A stretch of 64,000 nucleotides of DNA from Pseudomonas mendocina (lineage in GTDB: Bacteria; Pseudomonadota; Gammaproteobacteria; Pseudomonadales; Pseudomonadaceae), in contig CP148074.1 in assembly GCA_037482215.1 (NCBI GenBank), positions 2,728,001 to 2,792,000 on the forward strand. The letters are read 5' to 3'. Both the position numbers and the translations under genes were made by a program. The notes beneath the pieces are model-generated. The model had not been told where the DNA came from. It saw only the letters and a list, made by a program, of their open reading frames with translations, and did no database searches. Positions within the stretch are counted from its first letter, which is position 1, and every line of letters begins with the position of its first letter. Shown one piece after another: positions 56,610 to 64,000 of this stretch.

Positions 56610-56633
56610 ACACCGTGACACCGTGACACCGTC
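56610..56633 (+). repeat. Three tandem 8-bp repeats in the tauA-tauB gap
   Basis: ACACCGTG, ACACCGTG, ACACCGTC in tandem. The gap also holds a GGTCAGC/GCTGACC stem-loop (56534-56553) soon after the tauA stop. Function, if any, unknown. Confidence 0.6.
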
Positions 56634-56680
56634 TTTGTGCCGCAGACCTGAGCGGCACGTTACTGATGAGAACATCGCAA

Positions 56681-57463
56681 ATGGCCTTACTCGAACTGGA
56701 GCGCATCAGCGCACAGTACCCCGGCACGGCCGAGCCGGTACTGACGGACATATCCCTGAGCCTCGGCCCAGAGCAATTACTGGTTGCACTTGGCCCTTCC
56801 GGCAGCGGTAAAACCACCCTGCTCAATCTGATTGCGGGCTTTGTAAGCCCCAGCGCTGGCCGTATCAGCCTCGATCAACACCCTGTTACCGGTCCCGGTG
56901 CAGAGCGCGGCGTGGTGTTCCAGGATGACGCCTTGCTGCCCTGGCAAACCGTGCTTGAAAACGTCGCCTTCGGCCTGCAACTGGCTGGTGTTGGCCGAGC
57001 TGAGCGCGAAGCCAAAGCCCGTGAATTGCTCAAACTGGTCGATCTGGCCGGTTTTGAAAAGCGCCGTATCTGGGAACTCTCAGGTGGCCAGCGCCAGCGT
57101 GTCGGCATTGCCCGCGCCCTCGCCGCCGAGCCCCGCGTACTGCTGATGGATGAACCGTTTGGCGCGCTGGATGCCTTTACCCGCGAGCAGATGCAGGAAC
57201 TGCTCCTGCAAGTCTGGCAGCGCACCGCCAAACCTGTGTTCCTGATCACCCACGACATTGAAGAAGCCGTGTTTCTGGCCACCGATCTGATCCTGCTGTC
57301 GCCCAACCCGGGCCGCATCAGTGAGCGCCTGAGCCTGGATTTCGGTAAGCGCTACGCCGCTGGCGAAAGCGCCCGGACGATCAAATCCGATCCCGACTTT
57401 ATTGCCACCCGCGAGCATGTGCTTGCGCAGGTATTTGCTGAACGCCAGGGGAATCGCCCATGA
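56681..57463 (+). CDS. tauB: Taurine ABC transporter ATPase
   Basis: 260 residues. Walker A GPSGSGKT (38-45), Q-loop FQDD, signature [10 protein letters not shown], Walker [14 protein letters not shown]-loop ITHD. The start at 56681 ([10 protein letters not shown]) is preferred to an in-frame upstream ATG at 56666. Its end overlaps tauC by 4 bp. Confidence 0.92.
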   Translation: MALLELERISAQYPGTAEPVLTDISLSLGPEQLLVALGPSGSGKTTLLNLIAGFVSPSAGRISLDQHPVTGPGAERGVVFQDDALLPWQTVLENVAFGLQLAGVGRAEREAKARELLKLVDLAGFEKRRIWELSGGQRQRVGIARALAAEPRVLLMDEPFGALDAFTREQMQELLLQVWQRTAKPVFLITHDIEEAVFLATDLILLSPNPGRISERLSLDFGKRYAAGESARTIKSDPDFIATREHVLAQVFAERQGNRP

Positions 57464-58293
57464 GCAGCTTTGAATACATTTACTCCAACGACCAAGCCGA
57501 ACAGCCCAAGCGCCGCGCCCCGCGTCAGCTCAGCCTGTTCACCATCAGCAGCCTAAGTGTAGGTTTCCTGCTGTGGAGCTGGTGGGCGGTGACCTACTTT
57601 GGCTTTATCGAACCGCTGTTCCTGCCCAGCCCGCAGGCTGTGCTGGAACGTGGCTGGGTGGTGCTGACCCAAGGCTACATGGGCAGCTCTTTGTGGGAGC
57701 ATCTGGCCGCCAGCTTGCAGCGCATCAGCCTGGCACTGGTGGCAGCGGTGCTGACGGCCATCCCGCTGGGCATTGCCATTGGCTACAGCCGCATCGCACG
57801 TGGCATTTTTGATCCGCTGATCGAGTTCTACCGGCCGATCCCGCCGCTGGCCTATCTGCCGCTGATCGTGATCTGGTGCGGCATTGGCGAGCTGTCGAAG
57901 GTGCTGCTGATCTTCCTCGCCATCTTCGCCCCCATCGCCATTGCCACCGCGACCGGCGTGCGCAACGCCGACAAGAGCAAAATCCGTGCGGCCCAAGCGC
58001 TGGGCGCAACCCAGGCGCAACTGATCCGCCATGTGATTCTGCCCAGCGCCCTGCCCGACATTCTCACCGGCATCCGCATCGGCCTTGGCGTCGGCTGGTC
58101 GACCCTGGTTGCCGCAGAGCTGATCGCCGCCACCAGCGGCCTGGGCTTCATGGTGCAGTCAGCCGCCCAGTTTCTGGTCACTGATGTGGTGATACTGGGG
58201 ATTCTGGTTATCGCCCTGATCGCCTTCGCTTTAGAGCTGGGCCTGCGCGCCCTGCAACGCAAACTTGCCCCCTGGCACGGCCAGGCACACTGA
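57460..58293 (+). CDS. tauC: Taurine ABC transporter permease
   Basis: 277 residues, six membrane helices; EAA-type coupling loop [30 protein letters not shown]. Overlaps tauB by 4 bp; tauD follows 15 bp later. Confidence 0.92.
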   Translation: MSSFEYIYSNDQAEQPKRRAPRQLSLFTISSLSVGFLLWSWWAVTYFGFIEPLFLPSPQAVLERGWVVLTQGYMGSSLWEHLAASLQRISLALVAAVLTAIPLGIAIGYSRIARGIFDPLIEFYRPIPPLAYLPLIVIWCGIGELSKVLLIFLAIFAPIAIATATGVRNADKSKIRAAQALGATQAQLIRHVILPSALPDILTGIRIGLGVGWSTLVAAELIAATSGLGFMVQSAAQFLVTDVVILGILVIALIAFALELGLRALQRKLAPWHGQAH

Positions 58294-58308
58294 GTTGGAC
58301 GAATTTAG

Positions 58309-59142
58309 ATGAGCATTCAAATCACCCAATTGAGCCCGGCATTGGGCGCACAGATTGACGGCATCGACCTGAGCCAGCCGCTGAGCGCCGAACAAAAAGA
58401 CGCCATCGAACATGCCCTGCTTACTCATCAGGTGCTGTTCTTCCGCAACCAGCCGATTACGCCCCAGCAGCAGGCCAACTTCGCCCGCTACTTCGGTGAT
58501 CTGCACATTCACCCGATTTACCCTAACATCCCCGATCAGCCGGAAGTGCTGGTTCTGGACACCGCCGAAACCGACGTGCGTGACAATGCCATCTGGCACA
58601 CCGACGTGACGTTCCTTGAGGAACCGGCGCTGGGTGCGGTACTGGCAGCCAAGCAACCGCCTGCCTTCGGTGGTGACACGCTGTGGGCGAGCAGCAGCGC
58701 GGCGTTCGAAGCGCTGTCCAAGCCGCTGCAACAGCTGCTTGATGGACTGACTGCGACCCACGACTTCACCCGCTCCTTCCCGCTGGAGCGCTTCGGCAAT
58801 ACGCCGGACGCACTGGAGCGTTACCACGAAGTGCAACGCAAGCACCCGCCACTGACCCATCCGGTAGTTCGTACGCATCCGGTTACAGGGCGCAAAGGCC
58901 TGTTCGTCAATGAGGGCTTCACCACCCGCATCAACGAGCTGGAGCCAGCCGAAAGCGACGCGCTGTTGAAACTCCTATTCGCCCATAGCACCAAGCCGGA
59001 ATTCACCATCCGCTGGCGCTGGCAGGAGAACGACATCGCCTTCTGGGACAACCGCATCACCCAGCATTACGCCACCGACGATTACCGTCCGAATCGCCGC
59101 GTGATGCACCGCGCCACCATTTTGGGTGACAAGCCGGTCTGA
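58309..59142 (+). CDS. tauD: Taurine dioxygenase
   Basis: 277 residues. Fe(II) ligands His97 and Asp99 in IWHTDV and His253 in TQHYATDD, with Arg268 for 2-oxoglutarate, all matching the E. coli enzyme. Releases sulfite from taurine in the cytosol. Followed by a terminator that closes the operon. Confidence 0.95.
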   Translation: MSIQITQLSPALGAQIDGIDLSQPLSAEQKDAIEHALLTHQVLFFRNQPITPQQQANFARYFGDLHIHPIYPNIPDQPEVLVLDTAETDVRDNAIWHTDVTFLEEPALGAVLAAKQPPAFGGDTLWASSSAAFEALSKPLQQLLDGLTATHDFTRSFPLERFGNTPDALERYHEVQRKHPPLTHPVVRTHPVTGRKGLFVNEGFTTRINELEPAESDALLKLLFAHSTKPEFTIRWRWQENDIAFWDNRITQHYATDDYRPNRRVMHRATILGDKPV

Positions 59143-59163
59143 TCTATAACATTCAACAGCACG

Positions 59164-59199
59164 AAGCGCACCCGCCACACCGGCCGGTGCGCTTTTTTA
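59164..59199 (+). terminator. Rho-independent terminator after tauABCD
   Basis: AAGCGCACC / GGTGCGCTT stem, then TTTTTT (59193-59198). Confidence 0.85.
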
Positions 59200-59299
59200 T
59201 TTGGCTTGGTAAGAGCGTCCAACCGGCCAGTATTTGGCATCTATGTTTATGCGAAAAAACTCTTTTAGATAAGAAGATACGCAGGTTTAAGGTATATGG

Positions 59300-59313
59300 A
59301 CCGGACCACCGGA
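59300..59313 (+). promoter_or_regulatory. Shared sulfur-promoter motif, copy 2 (ACCGGACCACCGGA)
   Basis: Identical to 55460-55473. It follows an A/T-rich segment with a possible -10 TATATG and lies 80 bp before the first SfnC-like gene. Confidence 0.55.
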
Positions 59314-59392
59314 GCAGCTCGTTTTTTGATTTTGCTTCGGTGCCCGTCTTCTTTGCGGGGGCCGATGCGCCACCTAAAAAGAAGAGGAATCC

Positions 59393-60677
59393 ATGGCCAG
59401 TCCGCCCCCCCTTAAGGACACCGTTTCCCACCCGGAAACCCTGCCAGAGACAGCCGCAAACAACGCCCAACCAGACGTTGCCCAGCCCGCCGCTGCCCCT
59501 TTGTACCCCGCAAAAATCCTGCAAACCGATGAACAGGCCATCGCCGCCGCCCGTGAGCTGGCAGAGGCCGCAGAATTACAGGCGATTCAGCGTGACCGCG
59601 AGCGCAAGCTGCCCTGGGAGCTGGTCGAGCAGTTCACCCGCAGCGGCCTTGGCAGTATTGGCGTCCCCCGTGAGTTCGGCGGGCCGCAGCTGTCTTACGC
59701 CACGGTTCCGCATTATCTCCGCAGCGGACCCGTCACTCGGGCAGATCCCGCAAAACCACTTCGGCCTGATCGGCCTGATCAACAGCGCTGCTACCCAGAG
59801 CCAGAAGCAGTACATCTTCACCAGCGTGCTCAACGGCTGGCGCATCGGTAATGCCGGGCCGGAGCGCAACAGCAAGCACACCCTGGATATTCGCGCGCGT
59901 CTTGAAGAGAAAGATGGCCGCTGGTTTATCACCGGTGAAAAGTTCTACTCCACCGGCGCCCTGTTCGCCCATTGGATTGCCGCCAAAGCGCTGGATGAGA
60001 AGGATCAGCCGGTGCTGGCCCTGATTCAGCGCAAACGCCCTGGGCTACGCATCGTCAACGACTGGTCCGGCTTTGGCCAACGCACCACCGCCAGCGGCAC
60101 CGTTTTTCTACATAACGTGGAGGTTGATGAGGAGAACCTGATCCCCCTCGCACCACTGGCTGAGCGCCCGAATATTCAGGGCGCCTTCTCACAGTTGATT
60201 CAGGCCGCCATTGATACCGGCATCGCCGCCGCAGCCCTGCGCGACGCCATCGCCTTTGTCCGGGAAAAGTCCCGCCCGTGGATTGATGCCAACGTCGAGC
60301 GCGCCAGTGACGACCCGTACGTGATTGCCGATATCGGCCGCCTACAGATCAGCCTGCATGCCGCTGAAATTCTCCTGCGCAAAGCGGCGCGGGTACTGGA
60401 TGAAGTCACTCAGCAGCCGATTGATGCCGACAGCGCCGCCCGCGCCTCGATAGCCGTGGCCGAAGCCAAAGTACTGAGTACCGAGATCAGCCTGCAAGCC
60501 AGCGAAAAGTTGCTGGAGTTGGCCGGCAGCCGCGCCACCCTCGCCGAGTTCGGCCTGGACCGCCACTGGCGCAACGCCCGCACCCACACCCTGCACGACC
60601 CGGTGCGCTGGAAATACCACGCCATCGGCGCCTACCACCTCAATGGCACACGCCCTGCCCGTCATTCATGGATCTGA
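59393..60677 (+). pseudogene. SfnC/DszC-like acyl-CoA-dehydrogenase-type flavoprotein, frameshifted
   Basis: It starts at 59393 after AGAGGAATCC and reads as an SfnC-like protein to SYATV (near 59707). It then continues in the +1 frame as RIISAADPSLGQIPQNHF to the C-terminus at 60677. Aligned with the intact paralogue 60681-61880, four residues between TV and RIIS are missing but one extra base is present, a net loss of about 11 nt. The rest is well conserved, so the damage is recent. Predicted role: FMNH2-dependent sulfur-compound monooxygenase. Confidence 0.8.
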
Positions 60678-60680
60678 CTG

Positions 60681-61880
60681 ATGAACGCTCCCCTGCATAA
60701 CAAGCCTTACCTGATTCGCAGTGATGCCGAAGCCCTTGAGGTGGCCGAACACCTGGCCGAGTCCTTTGCCAGCGAAGCCTCCCAACGTGACCGCGAGCGC
60801 CTGCTGCCTCACATTGAACTGGCACAATTCAGCCAATCCGGCCTGTGGGGCATCAGTGTGCCCAAAGCCTACGGCGGCGCGGGTGTGTCCAGCGTCACCG
60901 TGGCCAAGGTCATCGCCCGTATTTCCCAGGCGGACGGCTCTCTCGGGCAAATTCCGCAAAACCATTTCTATGCGCTGGAAGTGCTGCGCATCAACGGCAC
61001 GCCTGAGCAACAAGCCCGACTCTACGCTGACGTACTCAACGGCCAGCGCTTCGGCAACGCCCTGGCCGAGCTGGGCACCAAAACCGCGCTGGACCGCAAC
61101 ACCCGGCTCGAACGTGACGGCGACAAATTCCGCATCACCGGCCGCAAGTTCTACTCAACCGGCGCGCTGTACGCCCAGCGCATCCCTACGCTGGCGGTGG
61201 ATGAGCACGGCGTTGGCCATCTGGCCTTTGTCCCGCGTAATGCAGCCGGGCTTGAGATCATTGATGACTGGACCGGCTTTGGCCAGCGCACCACCGGCAG
61301 CGGCTCGGTGGTGCTGAGTCAGGTGCCGGTGGCAGCCGACGATGTGGTGCCGTTCCAGAGTGCTTTCGAGCGCCCGACAACAGTCGGCCCGTTTGCCCAA
61401 CTGCTGCATGCCGCGATTGATACCGGCATCGCCCGCGCCGCCTATGAAGACACTCTGAAATTCGTGCGCAGCAATGCCCGCCCGTGGATCGACTCCGGCG
61501 TCGACAAAGCCAGCGACGACCCGCTCACCCTCAAAGCCATTGGCAAACTGGTCACCCAACTGCACGCCACTGAAGCGCTGCTGGAATGGGCAGGCGAGTT
61601 TGTTGATGCAGCCCAGGCCAACCCTACCGCCGAAAGCGTGGCGCAAGCCTCCATTGCCGTGGCCGAAGCGCGAGCCATCAGCACCGAAGCCTCGCTGAAC
61701 ATCGCCAGCAAATTGCTGGAGCTGGCTGGCAGCCGCGGCACCCTCGCCCATCACAACCTCGACCGCCACTGGCGCAACGCCCGCACCCACACCCTGCATG
61801 ATCCGGTGCGCTGGAAGTATCACGCGGTCGGCAATTACTACCTCAACGACACCCTGCCACCGCGTCGGGGGACCATCTGA
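60681..61880 (+). CDS. SfnC/DszC-like FMNH2-dependent sulfur monooxygenase
   Basis: 399 residues, acyl-CoA dehydrogenase fold with QADGSLGQIPQNHF, KFYSTGALYAQRI, DDWTGFGQRTTGSGSV and a C-terminal HWRNARTHTLHDPVRWKYHAVGNYYLND. Relatives (SfnC, DszC) oxidise organosulfur compounds rather than acyl-CoA. Directly after its frameshifted paralogue (3-bp gap) and overlapping the DszA-like gene by 1 bp. Confidence 0.85.
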   Translation: MNAPLHNKPYLIRSDAEALEVAEHLAESFASEASQRDRERLLPHIELAQFSQSGLWGISVPKAYGGAGVSSVTVAKVIARISQADGSLGQIPQNHFYALEVLRINGTPEQQARLYADVLNGQRFGNALAELGTKTALDRNTRLERDGDKFRITGRKFYSTGALYAQRIPTLAVDEHGVGHLAFVPRNAAGLEIIDDWTGFGQRTTGSGSVVLSQVPVAADDVVPFQSAFERPTTVGPFAQLLHAAIDTGIARAAYEDTLKFVRSNARPWIDSGVDKASDDPLTLKAIGKLVTQLHATEALLEWAGEFVDAAQANPTAESVAQASIAVAEARAISTEASLNIASKLLELAGSRGTLAHHNLDRHWRNARTHTLHDPVRWKYHAVGNYYLNDTLPPRRGTI

Positions 61881-63301
61881 TGGCTGAGAAACAGATTCTC
61901 CTCAACGCCTTCAACATGAACTGCGTGGGCCACATCCACCACGGTTTGTGGACCCACCCGCGGGACAACTCCAGCCAGTTCAACAGCATTCAGTACTGGA
62001 CTGAGCTAGCCCAATTGCTGGAACGCGGCCTGTTCGACGGGCTGTTTATTGCCGACATTCTCGGCGTGTACGACGTGTACCAGCAGTCCGTCGATCTGCC
62101 GTTGCAGGAGGCCATCCAACTACCGGTCAACGACCCGCTGCTGCTGGTGTCGGCCATGGCGGCGGTTACACAAAATCTCGGCTTTGGCGTCACCGCCAAC
62201 CTCACCTACGAGCCGCCCTACACCTTCGCCCGCAGGCTTTCCACGCTGGATCACCTGACTAACGGCCGGGTCGGCTGGAACATCGTCACCGGCTATCTGG
62301 ACAGCGCCGCCAAAGCCATGGGCCTGAGCGAGCAGATTGAACACGACCGCCGCTACGATCAGGCCGATGAGTACCTGGAGGTGCTGTACAAGCTGCTTGA
62401 AGGCAGTTGGCAGGATGATGCCGTCGTAGTTGACCGCCAGCGCCGCGTGTATGCCGAGCCGGGCAAAGTGCACAAGGTTCAGCACCAGGGCGAGTTCTAT
62501 CAGGTCGAGGGATACCACCTCAGCCAGCCTTCGCCGCAGCGCACGCCTGTGCTGTTTCAGGCCGGCTCTTCCCCTCGTGGCCAGCGTTTTGCCGGGCAGC
62601 ATGCCGAGTGCGTATTTATCGGCGGGCAGAATCAGGCGGCGGTGCGCGAGCAGGTTAAGCAAATTCGCGCCAGCGCCGTTGCAGCGGGCCGCACGGCGGA
62701 TTCGATAAAGGTGTTTATGGGCATCAGCGTGATCGTCGCCACGACCGAAGCCGAGGCCCGCGACAAACACGCCGAATACCTGCGCTACGCCAGCCCGGAA
62801 GCGGGCCTGGCGCACTTCTCCAGCTCCACCGGAATCGACTTCTCAACCTACGAGCTGGACGAGCCGATCCGCTACCAGAAGACCAACGCCATCGAGTCAG
62901 TGGTGAAAGCCTTTACCGCCAAAGACAGCGGCTGGACCAAACGCCGCCTGCTGGAGCAACACGCGTTAGGCGGGCGTTATCCAGTTATCGTCGGCTCACC
63001 GCAGCAGGTGGCTGATCAGTTGCAAAGCTGGATCAGGGAAACTGGGCTGGACGGCTTCAACCTCACCCGCATCGTCGCCCCGGAAAGCTATGCCGACTTT
63101 ATCGAGCTGGTGATTCCCGAGCTGCAAAGCCGTGGCGCCTACAAAACCCAATATGCCGAAGGCACCTTGCGCAACAAGCTGTTCGGCCACGGCCCACGCC
63201 TGCCGGAGAACCACAGCGCGGCGCATTGGCGTTCCCCGGCCAACCTGAGCCAATCCAACCAGAAAGCCCACCTTAACCACGCCGTTCTTAACCTGCTTTA
63301 G
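61880..63301 (+). CDS. NtaA/SnaA/DszA-family FMN-dependent monooxygenase
   Basis: 473 residues, bacterial luciferase-like fold. Opening AEKQILLNAFNMNCVGHIHHGLWTHP and the ARRLSTLDHLTNGRVGWNIVTGYLDSAA segment are typical. The ATG overlaps the last base of the previous stop codon (TGATG). Likely to work with the flavoproteins upstream on sulfones or sulfonates; exact substrate unknown. Confidence 0.88.
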   Translation: MAEKQILLNAFNMNCVGHIHHGLWTHPRDNSSQFNSIQYWTELAQLLERGLFDGLFIADILGVYDVYQQSVDLPLQEAIQLPVNDPLLLVSAMAAVTQNLGFGVTANLTYEPPYTFARRLSTLDHLTNGRVGWNIVTGYLDSAAKAMGLSEQIEHDRRYDQADEYLEVLYKLLEGSWQDDAVVVDRQRRVYAEPGKVHKVQHQGEFYQVEGYHLSQPSPQRTPVLFQAGSSPRGQRFAGQHAECVFIGGQNQAAVREQVKQIRASAVAAGRTADSIKVFMGISVIVATTEAEARDKHAEYLRYASPEAGLAHFSSSTGIDFSTYELDEPIRYQKTNAIESVVKAFTAKDSGWTKRRLLEQHALGGRYPVIVGSPQQVADQLQSWIRETGLDGFNLTRIVAPESYADFIELVIPELQSRGAYKTQYAEGTLRNKLFGHGPRLPENHSAAHWRSPANLSQSNQKAHLNHAVLNLL

Positions 63302-63319
63302 CCTGACAAGGATGCATCT

Positions 63320-64000
63320 ATGCGCAGCGCCATTACCCGCCTCACTTTCACCACCCTGCTACTCGCCAGCGCTTTTGCCTTTGCTGATGCGCCGCTGAAA
63401 CTCGGCTCCACCGCCGCTTTTGCCCAGCCGCTGGAAGTGGCGGTGGCAGAAGCGAAAAAACAAGGGCTGGAAGTCGAGCTGATCGAGTTCAACGACTGGA
63501 TCGCCCCCAACGTCAGCCTCGCCAATGGCGATATCGACGTGAACTACTTCCAGCACATCCCCTTTCTGGAAAACGCCAAAGCCGCCGCCGGGTTTGATCT
63601 GGTGCCCTACGCGCCAGGCGTGATCAACAACGTGGGGCTGTATTCGAAAAAGTACAAAAGCTTCGATGAACTGCCCGAAGGCGCCCGCGTCGCCATCGCC
63701 AACGACCCGATCAACAGCGGGCGCGGCCTGCAACTGCTGGCCAAAGCCGGGCTGATCACCCTCAAGCCGGGCGTGGGTTACAAGGCGACAGAAGACGATA
63801 TCCTGACCAATCCCAAGCACATCAACATCATCCAGCTGGAAGCCGTGCAACTGGTTCCGGCCTACGATGACGTGGATCTGGTGCAGGGTTATCCAGCCTA
63901 TATCCGCCAGTCGAAACTGTTCGACGCTACTTCAGCGCTGCTGTTTGACGGGCTGGATCACCCCGAATACGTCATCCAGTTCGTCATCCAGCCCAAGAGC
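63320..64000 (+). CDS. MetQ/NlpA-family substrate-binding protein, cut by window end
   Basis: 227 codons visible, no stop before the window end. Signal peptide about 1-22 (...FAFADAP) without a lipobox. Body with LKLGSTAAFAQPLEVAVAEAKKQGLEVELIEFNDW, NVSLANGDIDVNYFQHIPFLE and GARVAIANDPINSGRGLQLL fits the methionine-type NlpA family. By context it probably binds an organosulfur nutrient; the rest of a MetNI-like transporter is expected just outside. Confidence 0.85.
   Translation, partial: MRSAITRLTFTTLLLASAFAFADAPLKLGSTAAFAQPLEVAVAEAKKQGLEVELIEFNDWIAPNVSLANGDIDVNYFQHIPFLENAKAAAGFDLVPYAPGVINNVGLYSKKYKSFDELPEGARVAIANDPINSGRGLQLLAKAGLITLKPGVGYKATEDDILTNPKHINIIQLEAVQLVPAYDDVDLVQGYPAYIRQSKLFDATSALLFDGLDHPEYVIQFVIQPKS

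Noticed and set aside
59187..59705. Frame extending the second half of the broken SfnC-like gene upstream from an ATG at 59187
   Set aside because: The upstream part crosses the tau terminator and is not homologous to the family; the true N-terminus is in the other frame from 59393.

Overview
The window looks like chromosomal DNA of a Pseudomonas-type gammaproteobacterium. The evidence is the atu acyclic-terpene cluster, an alanyl-phosphatidylglycerol synthase/hydrolase pair in the P. aeruginosa PA0920/PA0919 arrangement, etfBA divergent from etf-QO with a PsrA-type operator, an LpxO-type hydroxylase, and the DUF1285/DUF4823 gene pair. Assignments rest on reading the sequence and remembered family features; no database search was run. 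The first and last genes are cut by the window edges.

Layout. 1-8.4 kb: end of a YgdI/YgdR lipoprotein, tRNA-Pro(CGG), a Cho-like GIY-YIG nuclease, three initiator tRNA genes each with its own promoter and terminator (two of them flank an LTA-synthase-like sulfatase), then mprF and its hydrolase partner. 8.5-12 kb: cytochrome b561, an alpha/beta hydrolase and rimO. 12-20 kb: a two-component system with a cupredoxin-like protein, and a PedA1A2BC-like ABC system of the kind tied to PQQ alcohol oxidation and rare-earth uptake. These two blocks share a perfect palindromic motif in their promoter regions. 20-22.3 kb: a CPBP protein with a probable translationally coupled leader peptide, then an A+T-rich island carrying an orphan class III cyclase-like protein.

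22.3-32.9 kb: atuR and atuABCDEFG for citronellol/geraniol catabolism, with two identical operators and REP-like repeats in three operon spacers. 32.9-37.8 kb: a chaperone-usher fimbrial operon of different composition, followed by a decayed 2.6 kb stretch holding a membrane-protein gene broken by an amber codon and an acyl-CoA synthetase (possibly the missing atuH) with a large internal deletion.

40.5-49 kb: a lipoprotein, a vWA/ECF sigma/anti-sigma-like operon, a MocR-type regulator, an OmpA/DUF4398 envelope pair, a periplasmic binding protein and azlCD. 49-55.3 kb: etfA, a frameshifted etfB, etf-QO, lpxO and two small conserved genes. 55.5-64 kb: sulfur-scavenging genes (tauABCD, a frameshifted and an intact SfnC/DszC-like flavoprotein, a DszA/NtaA-like monooxygenase, a MetQ-like binding protein). 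The two sulfur transcription units share a 14-bp promoter-region motif, and the tauA leader can fold into competing hairpins, one of which covers its Shine-Dalgarno sequence.

Metabolic link: terpenoid acyl-CoA oxidation by AtuD should feed electrons through ETF to ETF-QO, so the etfB frameshift matters for reading this genome.
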